64,000 bases of DNA from Oceanobacillus sp. FSL K6-2867 (lineage in GTDB: Bacteria > Bacillota > Bacilli > Bacillales > Amphibacillaceae): assembly GCF_037963145.1 (NCBI RefSeq), contig NZ_CP150144.1, positions 3,348,001 to 3,412,000 on the forward strand. Direction: 5' to 3'. The position numbers and the translations under genes are program-made. The notes beneath the pieces were generated by a model. It made no database searches. It worked only from the letters and a program-made list of their open reading frames with translations, and was not told the origin of the DNA. Position 1 is the stretch's first letter. The number at the start of each line of letters is the position of its first letter. Of this stretch, positions 54,948 to 63,121 are shown in pieces.

Positions 54948-56326
54948 TAACCTTCCGGATTAACAACAATCTCAACGCGGCGATTTTTGCTTCTGCCATC
55001 TTCATCTTCATTTGATTCAATTGGAGCAGTTTCGCCATATCCTTCTGTTTGAATTGTTAAATGGCTAATATCCCCATGCTCCTCTAAATAATGAAAGACG
55101 GATTCAGCTCGTTCTATAGATAAATTCAAGTTATACGATGCATCACCTTGATTATCTGTATGGCCATTGATATGAATTGTTGTGTCAGGCTCTAATTCTT
55201 CTAATTCAGCAAGAATCCCATCTAATGTCTCTTGAGAATTATCTTTTAATGTACTTTCATCAAAATCAAACAACAGATCATCAGGAACTTGCATTTTTAC
55301 CTCTTCATCTGCTATTGTCAGATCCACTTTTTCCGGCGGTTCCATGTCTGGAATATCTAACTCGACAACCTTTTCAAGATAAATGCTTCCATCATCAGAA
55401 GTCTGTAAAAGATCTCCTTCCAGTTTTTCAAAGTCTTTTCCATAAGCTTCTTGAACATCTTCCCAAGTATTCTGATTTGCATGAGCTTGAATTGGAATAT
55501 ACATGCCTGGTCGCAAAGACAAATACGGTATCTTCAGTTCAAAAGAACCATCTGGATTTACATTCGTATAATCATAAGAAAATGGAACAATAACATCCGT
55601 AGCGTTCATTAAATCGCCACCTAACCATGTTCCCTCAATCAGATTACTTTTTCCATGTATATAGATGAATTTATGATCCGTTGTTACTTCGACATCCATC
55701 CAAGCATTCGTTTCTCCATAATCATCAGGCAGTTCATCCCATTCTGGCGTTTCGATTTTCAGAGTGTAAGATGATTCTTTATTTACATCTAATAAAGCGC
55801 TGGCTCTGACCTCATATTGATCGCTTTGTGAGGTCTTGTATCGTTGAGGACCTGTAACTTGATTGAAGTATACACCATAATGTTTTGTAGTATCTTCACC
55901 TAAAGAAGATAACCGGAAATCGATTAACGCATTTCCCTCGTATCCAGGATATTCAAATCGGAATGAACCATCCTCTTGTACCTCAGCATTCTTCATAAAA
56001 GCTGCGATTGGTAATGTGCTATTTCCAGAAGAGCTAATAATCGAGCCTGGCAATAGGTTACTTTGGCCTTCTACAATGATTTGATCGTCTTTAACAATCA
56101 TTTCGCCTCCAATCCAAACCTTCAGGTTGCCAATATCTTCTTTATAATCTACTGGACTTTCTGCAGGTGTTTCCTGCTCTTCAGTTTCTTTGGATTTGCT
56201 TTGTTCTTCACCTGAACGATTTTCTTTCGCATTGGATGCATTTGCTTCCTCATTTGTAGTATCTTTGCAGCCTGCAAGAAAGATCAATAATACGAAAAAC
56301 GTTATGTAAATGAAAGACCTTTTCAA
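54947..56326 (-). CDS. Lipoprotein with a C-terminal OmpA-type peptidoglycan-binding domain
   Basis: A 459-residue predicted lipoprotein. The lipobox LAGC puts the modified Cys at about residue 20. A long Glu/Ser-rich linker follows to about residue 60. Two related beta-rich units follow, each with a similar opening (DQIIVEGQSNLLPGS and KFIYIHGKSNLIEGT), then the OmpA domain (about residues 365-459) with LLFDFDEST, INGHTDNQGD and the peptidoglycan-contact Arg in SKNRRVEIVV. Start is TTG 56326 with GAAGGTGAG upstream; a frame reaching 56449 runs into an insertion-sequence end. It would tie the membrane to the cell wall. OmpA domains are unusual in Gram-positive bacteria. Confidence 0.8.
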   Translation of the reverse strand: MKRSFIYITFFVLLIFLAGCKDTTNEEANASNAKENRSGEEQSKSKETEEQETPAESPVDYKEDIGNLKVWIGGEMIVKDDQIIVEGQSNLLPGSIISSSGNSTLPIAAFMKNAEVQEDGSFRFEYPGYEGNALIDFRLSSLGEDTTKHYGVYFNQVTGPQRYKTSQSDQYEVRASALLDVNKESSYTLKIETPEWDELPDDYGETNAWMDVEVTTDHKFIYIHGKSNLIEGTWLGGDLMNATDVIVPFSYDYTNVNPDGSFELKIPYLSLRPGMYIPIQAHANQNTWEDVQEAYGKDFEKLEGDLLQTSDDGSIYLEKVVELDIPDMEPPEKVDLTIADEEVKMQVPDDLLFDFDESTLKDNSQETLDGILAELEELEPDTTIHINGHTDNQGDASYNLNLSIERAESVFHYLEEHGDISHLTIQTEGYGETAPIESNEDEDGRSKNRRVEIVVNPEG

Positions 56327-56374
56327 ATTCAGCTCACCTTCTCCATATTCATTTAGCATATTGTAGGAAAATTT

Positions 56375-57330
56375 TGAACCTCTCATGACTGAAGTCACGA
56401 GATTCTTGGGAAGAGAGCATACTTGATTCATAGTGGCATACACCATCATCAGCGGTTTCTCTTATTTACCAAGCTAACCCCGGAGTACCTACGGTTTTTT
56501 TGTAGCTATAACGATGTTAAATCATGTAATCTTAAACCTTCAGCGAGGAGGTTTTTGACAATCACTGTACTCAACTTATTCAGGAAATCATTACGTTGGT
56601 TCACCACTTTTTCGTGTAATCGAGCAACTTTCCGTATTTGTTTTTGATAGTTTTTCGCTCCAGACAGGTGGATTCCACTCTTTTTAGCAACTAACGCACG
56701 CTTGGACAATTTGCGTTGTTCACGTTTAAGCTTCTTGTCCATTTTAGAAGTAAATCGATTATTATCGATTTTGTGTCCATCTGAAAGAATGGCAAAATCC
56801 GTAATACCTAAATCAATACCAATCGCTTCATCTGTTTTATCAAGCTTGCCAATTTCTTCTTCACAAAGAATCGATACGAAAAATTTACCACTCGGACTTT
56901 TGCGAATCATAGCGCTAAGGATACGTCCTTTCGGTTCTTTGATTTTAGCAAACTTAACGAGACCTAATTTGGGTAATTTTAAGTAGTTGTCTTTTATTTC
57001 AATGTTGTTGTTTGTTTCTTTGGTGGTGTAACTTTGAACAGGGTGCGTTTTACTTTTGAACTGAGGCCTTTTGTTTTGCTTTTTTAAAAAATCGTGAAAA
57101 AGAATCCGTAAGATTTTCCAATGAGGATTGAAGGGCAATACTATCGACTTCTTTCAACCTGAGAACACTTCTCCGCTATCTTAACACACATGACTGGCAA
57201 AAATACAAAAAGAAAAGGAATTAACCATTATTTAATTTTAATAGGCTTGGGTTAATTAACATAGATAAAGCCATGGGTCAACCGAAATCGAATCATCTAC
57301 ACGATTGAAGTCGTGAGTATTTTCGACTAA
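56375..57330 (-). mobile_element. Decayed IS200/IS605-type element
   Basis: On the minus strand the right end has the hairpin TCTCGTGAC..GTCATGAGA (56381-56402 on the plus strand). The left end has the hairpin CACGA..TCGTG (57300-57315). They bracket a deleted tnpB. No tnpA is present. The exact ends are uncertain by some tens of bases. Confidence 0.6.
56506..57170 (-). pseudogene. tnpB: tnpB remnant, frameshifted and internally deleted
   Basis: The product is a broken RNA-guided nuclease of the TnpB family. The visible intact frame (57138-56506) covers the middle of TnpB, with NKRPQFKSK, then the RuvC-I motif EAIGIDLGITDFAILSDG. The upstream part LKEVDSIALQSSLENLTDSF lies in another frame, joined at a T6A6 run, so there is a frameshift near 57085. 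The N-terminal ~70 residues are missing. At the other end, NKLSTVIVKN jumps directly to AEGLRLHDLTSL, a TnpB C-terminal tail, so RuvC-II, the zinc ribbon and RuvC-III are deleted. The gene is therefore inactive. Confidence 0.8.
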
Positions 57331-57438
57331 ATTATAGAATTGCCTCATTATAGATTACCATATTCAGATATGGAATAAAAGAGGCATTTGTAGTAAGGGG
57401 AGGGGGTATAATTACTTTACAATAATTGATGACATACT

Positions 57439-57473
57439 AAATAAGAAGACCAGAAATGATGGCCTTCTTATTT
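57439..57473 (-). terminator. Terminator at the end of larA
   Basis: AAATAAGAAGACC (57439-57451) pairs with GGCCTTCTTATTT (57461-57473), overlapping the larA stop codon. Confidence 0.75.
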
Positions 57474-58745
57474 TATACTTACTTTTTCTTCAACATATGG
57501 AATTGTTAACGGGCCAAGTGGAAGAACAGCAATTGTCATGGTGTCACCATACTTCTTCTTTAAATCTTCTATTATTTGTTCGATGTTATTGGCAGGCTTT
57601 AGCATGGTGTTTTTAACTTGCTTGTCCGTTAGCTTGGAATAAACGTAAACATCAGCCCAAACTTGGATAACAGCCTGCTTCTGAACTTGCCACTGATCAA
57701 ACATTTCAAAATCCGGATTATTTATCATATCCAGCAATTCTTGCGGGCTTTCAGCCATTTCAAATATTTTTGCATAATTGCCATGATCAGGCAAACCATC
57801 CGAACATTCGGAAGCGACAATAATAGACCCGCCTTCTTTGACGATTTTATGTGCGGCACTCATACCTTTTACTGCCTGATATAAATTTTGATCTAGTGGA
57901 TAGCCTGAATTGGATGTAATGACAACATCAAAGCGTTCTTCACAACGGAACATGGCATGCTCCTTTGCAAATGCACATCCGATATCATGGGCCTCGTACA
58001 ATTCCCCCGCAAATACATTTGTAATCTCTTTATCTCGGTTCAATGTAACGTTTAACATGAAATCTGGTTTGCACAAGCCGTTAATTTCACGAGTCATATC
58101 CTGGACTGGATTATATTCCATGTTGCCCCATGTAGAAAGGGGGTCACCAATCATGCGTGCATTATGGAAAGTTAAAATTGTTTCAATTCCTGCGATTCCA
58201 GGCATGATACCTTTTGGACCTCCAGAAAATCCAGCGAAGAAATGTGGTTCAATAAACCCTGTTACAATTCGAAAATCTGATTCAACATATTCTTTATTGA
58301 GGTAGACATCACAACCAAATTTGCTTCTTCCAAGGTTAACAAGTTTATCCTTATCATGACATTGATTATTTATAATTCGAATATTGTCTACTACCCATTC
58401 CCCCAGCATCTGGACAAATTCTTCCCTCGTTTGGTCACGATGTGTTCCAGTTCCATTAATAATGACGAAGTTTTCCAATGGAACATGGTTTAATTCCTCA
58501 ATCAGCAGTGGTACAAGTATGTGATTTGGTGTTGGTCTTGTAATATCACTTATTACAATGGATACTGTATCTGTTGATTTAACGGATTCTTTCAGGGGTG
58601 CAGCACCAATTGGATTTCTTAATGCTTGTCGGATTGCTTCTTCTTCATCCTCCAGCTTTGACAAATTTGTCGGCTCAATAAGGAAAGCATTGTCTGGTAA
58701 GTCTAGTGAAATGCCGTTCTTTCCATATAATAGTTCTGTCTTCAT
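57468..58745 (-). CDS. larA: Nickel-dependent hydroxyacid racemase/epimerase (LarA family)
   Basis: A 425-residue LarA-family enzyme. Residues that match the L. plantarum lactate racemase site are present: Arg70 (SDITRPTPN), His102 (GTGTHRDQT), His168 and Lys178 (EPHFFAGFSGGPKG) and His194 (FHNARM). Lys178 should carry the nickel-pincer cofactor, with His194 as a metal ligand. Gln290 and Lys293 match further active-site positions. LarA relatives act on various 2-hydroxy acids. Here it lies with a KdgT permease and a glycerate kinase, so glycerate or a sugar acid is more likely than lactate. The cofactor genes larB, larC and larE are not in the window. Confidence 0.85.
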   Translation of the reverse strand: MKTELLYGKNGISLDLPDNAFLIEPTNLSKLEDEEEAIRQALRNPIGAAPLKESVKSTDTVSIVISDITRPTPNHILVPLLIEELNHVPLENFVIINGTGTHRDQTREEFVQMLGEWVVDNIRIINNQCHDKDKLVNLGRSKFGCDVYLNKEYVESDFRIVTGFIEPHFFAGFSGGPKGIMPGIAGIETILTFHNARMIGDPLSTWGNMEYNPVQDMTREINGLCKPDFMLNVTLNRDKEITNVFAGELYEAHDIGCAFAKEHAMFRCEERFDVVITSNSGYPLDQNLYQAVKGMSAAHKIVKEGGSIIVASECSDGLPDHGNYAKIFEMAESPQELLDMINNPDFEMFDQWQVQKQAVIQVWADVYVYSKLTDKQVKNTMLKPANNIEQIIEDLKKKYGDTMTIAVLPLGPLTIPYVEEKVSIK

Positions 58746-58850
58746 GGTGGATTCCTCATTTCATTAATAATTTCGACACGTATTTAAATAGGCTGTCGGA
58801 AAGCAGGAGCTTTTCTTATTAAGTAGTATACAATAAAACACAATGATAGA

Positions 58851-58864
58851 CAGCGCTTTCTTTA
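58851..58864 (-). promoter_or_regulatory. Weak cre-like site before larA
   Basis: On the minus strand AGAAAGCGCTGTCT matches 12 of 14 cre positions and has the usual AAAGCGCT core. It lies about 105 bases before the larA start, just past the end of the permease gene. Confidence 0.35.
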
Positions 58865-58867
58865 ATG

Positions 58868-60004
58868 TTAATCATTGACAGCATGCCTCTCTTTAGTGTG
58901 TGAAGTGATTTTAGTATTCTTTATGCCAAGGTCTTCTCGTGTACCATCAATACCTCTTTTTCGTTGATATTTATCCATTAAAATCACACCTAATGGACAA
59001 AGCAGGGAAGTGGTGATTGTTGATATTGAAATCTGGGCAGTGGCAATAGGTACAATGTTTTGGATTGCGTCAAGCTCTGCTTGCGTCATTGCACCCGATC
59101 CTACAGCAACAGCTGCTGCGGCTGCGACAGCGGCCGGTGTTGCAGCCGCATTTCCTGCCGTGGAAGCTTCTGAAATGGGTGCAATAAAGCTTTTTTCTTT
59201 AAATAATTTAAACATAAGAATTCCCATCCCAGCTGAGCAAACGAAAGTAAGTATCGCAAGTGTCAAACCGCCTGCAAGAACTGCTGGATTAAAGAAGTTT
59301 GCCAAATCCATACCTGCTCCTAGTGCAAATGCAAAAAATGGGATTGTAATCGCTTCTCCAGGTTTTAAAAATTCTCGTATTTTCGGATCCAAGTTTCCTA
59401 AAAGCATACCAATTCCAATAGGTAATAAAACAGCTATAAAAGATATCATTGGAAAAGCAGTACCTAATACACCAAGTGCAACTAACGTGAAGAACGGTCC
59501 ATCATTGATTGCAAGGATAGAAAGCCCACCCACATCAGACCGGTTTCCAAATTTACCTGTTAAAGCTGCATACATTCCACTATTACTATTTGTCATCCCG
59601 GCAATTATTGCAAGAGTCGAAAGTCCGAACAAACCACTCATCGGGTCAAAAAAATAACCTAAAGTCATACCGACAGCCACACCAGCGAAATATTTCGAAC
59701 CAGTGAGAAGGACACCTTTTTTTAATGCCTTTCCGCCGACCTTCAGGTTCATTTGACTTCCAACACAAAATAGAAATAAAGCGATTAAAACAAGTGCACT
59801 ATCTTTAAATAACTCCTGAGAGAAACCACCAATTCTTAAGAACTCGTAATAACCTCCCTCTGTTTGTGGGGCGCCGAGAAACTTCAGGGCATTCATCACT
59901 GCAGGTATATGCATCTGATCAATTGTATTTAAAGAAGCTCCTAATAAAAGCGGAACGACCATAAGTCCCCCAGGTACTTTTTCTATCGTATCTTTTATGT
60001 TCAT
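58868..60004 (-). CDS. kdgT: 2-keto-3-deoxygluconate permease family transporter (KdgT)
   Basis: A 378-residue member of the KdgT family with about ten helices. Typical runs are VPGGLMVVPLLLGASLNT near residue 10, IIAGMTNSNSGMYAALTG near residue 138 and the Ala-rich STAGNAAATPAAVAAAAAVA near residue 289. It imports 2-keto-3-deoxygluconate or a related hydroxyacid. The context, with a LarA racemase after it and glycerate kinase before it on the same strand, suggests a hydroxyacid cluster. RBS AAAGGAGGAGC precedes the ATG. A charged C-terminal tail (KRGIDGTREDLG) follows the last helix. Confidence 0.85.
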   Translation of the reverse strand: MNIKDTIEKVPGGLMVVPLLLGASLNTIDQMHIPAVMNALKFLGAPQTEGGYYEFLRIGGFSQELFKDSALVLIALFLFCVGSQMNLKVGGKALKKGVLLTGSKYFAGVAVGMTLGYFFDPMSGLFGLSTLAIIAGMTNSNSGMYAALTGKFGNRSDVGGLSILAINDGPFFTLVALGVLGTAFPMISFIAVLLPIGIGMLLGNLDPKIREFLKPGEAITIPFFAFALGAGMDLANFFNPAVLAGGLTLAILTFVCSAGMGILMFKLFKEKSFIAPISEASTAGNAAATPAAVAAAAAVAVGSGAMTQAELDAIQNIVPIATAQISISTITTSLLCPLGVILMDKYQRKRGIDGTREDLGIKNTKITSHTKERHAVND

Positions 60005-60093
60005 AAAAGCTCCTCCTTTAGAAATTTAAAAAGAATAGGATTTAAAAAATTAGCTTCCATGAATCAATTAACAGACTGGACTATTATAGCTAG

Positions 60094-61281
60094 CTATGTT
60101 TCAGAGAGTCCATTCGTACTAATTTCGCTAGTTGCTTTATTGTTATGGGAGTTAGAATAAAAGTAAGCTCGAACAATCTGTTCAGCACTTTGTTCTAATA
60201 ATCCAGCTGCATTTGCAATTGACTCCTTTAGGGTCATTGGCTGATTGATTATGCTATGAATGCTCACAATACCAAATTCATGCAGTGCTTCAATGCCATT
60301 TCCGATTGAACCAGCTATAATAATGGTCGGAACATCCTGGCTTTTTGCGGCTTGCGCAACGCCGAGCGGAGTTTTGCCTGACGCGGTTTGTCCATCTACT
60401 TTACCTTCTCCAGTAATAACTAAATCTGTATTTGGCAAGAATTCGCTGAATTTACTGTACTCTAATACAACATCGATTCCTCGTTTAACATTACATGGGA
60501 AGAAAGCTTGAAAGGCTCCTCCAATTCCTCCTGCTGCCCCTGCACCAGGCAGGTTGTGTAAGTGGATTCCTGTAAGCTTGGCAACATGATCGGCCCAATG
60601 GGCAAGATGTTGGTCAAGGGTTTCAACCATTTCTGGAGTTGCCCCTTTTTGTGGACCAAAAATAAAGGAGGCACCGTTTGGACCGATAAGTGGGTTTTCT
60701 ACATCAGAAGCAATTAAAAAGTTACAAGCTTTAATGCGCGAATCGAAAGAATCATCCTCTATTAAAGCGATTTTATTTAATTCACCACCACCATATCCGA
60801 TTTCATTACCATCTTTATTGAAAATTTTTAGTCCAAGTGCTTGGAGCATTCCAGCCCCGCCATCATTGGTTGCTGATCCACCGATGGCAATGATAAACGA
60901 AGTAAATCCATCATCTAATGCTTGTTTTATCAACTGGCCAGTTCCATATGTTGTTGCTTTTAAAGGGGAGAGCTCTTCATCTTTCAGCAGTGTCAGTCCT
61001 GATGCTAATGCCATTTCTATGACACAGGTTTTCTTATCGCCTAAAACACCATAAGCAGCTCTCACTTCAGTCCCCAATGGTCCGATAACTGTGACGTCTC
61101 TTATCTCACCTTTGGTTGCTGTGACAAGTGTTTCTAACGTCCCTTCACCACCATCAGCCACAGGTAGTAAAACTGTTTCAGCTTTTGGAAATGTGTTTCG
61201 GATTCCCTTTTCAATTGAATTAGCAGCATCAACCGCATTTAAACTTCCTTTAAAGGAGTCTGGTGCAATTATAATCTTCAC
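60094..61281 (-). CDS. garK: Glycerate kinase (GarK/GlxK family)
   Basis: A 395-residue class II glycerate kinase that phosphorylates D-glycerate, probably to 2-phosphoglycerate. Motifs: IIIAPDSFKGSLNAVDAA at the start, LLPVADGGEGT near residue 39, IAIGGSATNDGGAGMLQALG near residue 130 and TGEGKVDGQTASGKTP near residue 290. Start is GTG 61281, with GAAGGAC eight bases upstream. Glycerate could come from glyoxylate made in allantoin breakdown, or from the hydroxyacid imported by KdgT. It is the first gene of garK-kdgT-larA and diverges from cdaR. Confidence 0.88.
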   Translation of the reverse strand: MKIIIAPDSFKGSLNAVDAANSIEKGIRNTFPKAETVLLPVADGGEGTLETLVTATKGEIRDVTVIGPLGTEVRAAYGVLGDKKTCVIEMALASGLTLLKDEELSPLKATTYGTGQLIKQALDDGFTSFIIAIGGSATNDGGAGMLQALGLKIFNKDGNEIGYGGGELNKIALIEDDSFDSRIKACNFLIASDVENPLIGPNGASFIFGPQKGATPEMVETLDQHLAHWADHVAKLTGIHLHNLPGAGAAGGIGGAFQAFFPCNVKRGIDVVLEYSKFSEFLPNTDLVITGEGKVDGQTASGKTPLGVAQAAKSQDVPTIIIAGSIGNGIEALHEFGIVSIHSIINQPMTLKESIANAAGLLEQSAEQIVRAYFYSNSHNNKATSEISTNGLSET

Positions 61282-61325
61282 GTCAACACGTCCTTCAGCA
61301 AGCGTTTTCATTATCTGTAGATTAA

Positions 61326-61368
61326 ATTATACGAATCTTGACTAAAAATGTATATGGTTATACCATAT
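61326..61368. promoter_or_regulatory. garK promoter with a palindromic operator
   Basis: On the minus strand TATAAT (61331-61326) is a perfect -10. The palindrome ATATGGT-TAT-ACCATAT at 61352-61368 (seven-base arms) overlaps the expected -35 and lies between the divergent garK and cdaR genes. Confidence 0.55.
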
Positions 61369-61429
61369 GAAAAAACAGAACTGAATTTAAATATTTTTGT
61401 ATGGATTAACCAAAGGGGGATAAAGGGTT

Positions 61430-62521
61430 ATGGAAATGATAACAAAGGAAATTGCGGATGCAATCGTAAAAGAAACATCATTGCGCTTAAATCGCAACGT
61501 TAATATTATGAATACGGAAGGAATTATTATTGCTTCAAAGGATGAAAATAGATTACATAAGGTTCATGAAGGAGCAGTTGAAGTACTAAAGAGCGGAAAG
61601 GAACTCACAATTCATTCACATCAAAATCAAGCATGGGAAGGGGCACAGCCTGGAATTAATCTGCCAATTGTTTTTCAGGAAAAAATAATTGGAGTCATCG
61701 GGATTACGGGAAATCCTAATGAAATGGGGGACATTGCGGAATTAGTAAGAATGGCGACAGAGCTTATGATTAAACAAGAATTTATCGCTTCACAGCTTGA
61801 ATGGAAGCAACGAACGAAAGAGATGATAATTGAACAACTCTTAAGGCGTACTCCTTCTTATGATGTAATAAACCGGGGTCTAAGTATGCTGCGTGCAAAG
61901 CTTATCCCACCTTTCTCAGCTATTGTTATGCAAATAGATGAACTGACGATTCCGAAACAGGATTTTATTCAGAGAGTGGAAAAAATATTTGGTGAAACCT
62001 ATGTAATAACTGGATTTATCAGTCTTAATCAAATCTTTATTGCGGCAACGGGACTAGAAGAGAGGGAGCTGCTGACTAATATCCAATCACTTGCAAGGCT
62101 TTTAAAGAAGCTAAAGATGAAATTCAGATTGGCTTATAGCTTAATGTTTCATGAATTGGAACAATTAAATAAGGCATACTCTGATTGTAAGCTTGCCTTA
62201 AGAATAGGAGATCCGAAAACAGAGATTATTTCATTTGCTCAATTAGAAGTAAGGGCATTATTGCATCAAATTGATAAGTCTGTTGGAAAAAGGTTCTCTA
62301 ACAGAATATTGCAATGTGTGGACAAAATAAAAGCAGAAACGTTAAAGGCATTTTTCGCAAATGATTTGAATATCCAAAAAACAGCTGATGCGTTATTTTT
62401 GCATCGTAATACGCTAATTTATCGGATAAATAAGATTGCCAATGAGACAGGCTACGATCCGAGAAGATTTAATGATGCGTTAATTTTGCAGGTCGCTTTG
62501 TGGATTTATGAACAGGAGTAA
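61430..62521 (+). CDS. cdaR: CdaR-family sugar-diacid/glycerate regulator
   Basis: A 363-residue CdaR-type regulator. The N-terminal diacid-recognition domain (about residues 3-135) starts ITKEIADAIVKETSLRLNRNVNIMN and includes KIIGVIGITGNP. The C-terminal PucR-type helix-turn-helix is in IQKTADALFLHRNTLIYRINKI (about residues 317-338). In E. coli CdaR activates glucarate, galactarate and glycerate genes including garK. Here it diverges from garK, so it probably controls garK-kdgT-larA from the palindrome between them. The ATG at 61430 and one at 61436 are both possible starts. Confidence 0.87.
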   Translation: MEMITKEIADAIVKETSLRLNRNVNIMNTEGIIIASKDENRLHKVHEGAVEVLKSGKELTIHSHQNQAWEGAQPGINLPIVFQEKIIGVIGITGNPNEMGDIAELVRMATELMIKQEFIASQLEWKQRTKEMIIEQLLRRTPSYDVINRGLSMLRAKLIPPFSAIVMQIDELTIPKQDFIQRVEKIFGETYVITGFISLNQIFIAATGLEERELLTNIQSLARLLKKLKMKFRLAYSLMFHELEQLNKAYSDCKLALRIGDPKTEIISFAQLEVRALLHQIDKSVGKRFSNRILQCVDKIKAETLKAFFANDLNIQKTADALFLHRNTLIYRINKIANETGYDPRRFNDALILQVALWIYEQE

Positions 62522-62583
62522 AATGAGCTTAACAGCTGTAAAGCACGGCTACGGAAGAAAAATATGGATAGTTCTTTGCATTA

Positions 62584-62614
62584 GCCGGTTTCGTATAAAA
62601 TACTTAAAACCGGC
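62584..62614. terminator. Hairpin between converging genes
   Basis: GCCGGTTT (62584-62591) pairs with AAACCGGC (62607-62614). It has no long U-run. Confidence 0.55.
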
Positions 62615-62625
62615 AGCAGAGAAGT

Positions 62626-63114
62626 TTATCCTGAGCTTTTTTCATATATTTTAACCAAAACTTTTCGAATCAGAGCCCCAACACTTAATCCAATTGGCAG
62701 AAATAAAATAGGCAGCCACATTGGACCAATGTACACACCAAATATTGTAAATGTAGGAGAAAAAATTAAGCCTACTGTTACAAAATAGGCTGAAAATACA
62801 AGGGGGAGGTAAGCAAAGGGTTTCTCACCACCTCCGGCATCTTTATAAGCATCCCATATAGCAAAAAAATATAAACATGGGTAAAACATGAGCCATAAAT
62901 AATTTGTCTGTGCTATGGCCTCTTCGATTTTCATATTAAAGCTAAGTACAATAATGGTGTTAAAATTTCCCATTACATTAACTAAAAACTCTAATCCAAT
63001 TAGTACGAAACCTTTCATATATTTACGATTTAAAAGTTGACCGAATCCTGGTAAAGCAATACTCCAAAGAAGTACTTCAAGTTTTTTACTTTTTAAATCT
63101 GCCCTTTTTTCCAT
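62626..63114 (-). CDS. Membrane protein of unknown function
   Basis: A 162-residue protein with about four hydrophobic segments (roughly residues 13-45, 72-88, 102-124 and 128-148). The start ALPGFGQLLNRKYMKGFVLI resembles the TM2-type membrane module. No clear function. It lies seven bases after a DUF3231 gene on the same strand, so the two are probably co-transcribed. Confidence 0.65.
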   Translation of the reverse strand: MEKRADLKSKKLEVLLWSIALPGFGQLLNRKYMKGFVLIGLEFLVNVMGNFNTIIVLSFNMKIEEAIAQTNYLWLMFYPCLYFFAIWDAYKDAGGGEKPFAYLPLVFSAYFVTVGLIFSPTFTIFGVYIGPMWLPILFLPIGLSVGALIRKVLVKIYEKSSG

Positions 63115-63121
63115 TTTTAAC

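Noticed and set aside
55177..55593. Plus-strand 138-codon frame inside the OmpA-domain gene
   Set aside because: Antisense shadow of a well-supported lipoprotein gene, with no ribosome site and low-complexity Leu/Gln/His composition.
61406..61416. TTAACCAAAG before cdaR as a PucR box
   Set aside because: The reverse complement matches the B. subtilis box core, but the required A/T positions next to it are G/C, and it sits almost on the ribosome site.
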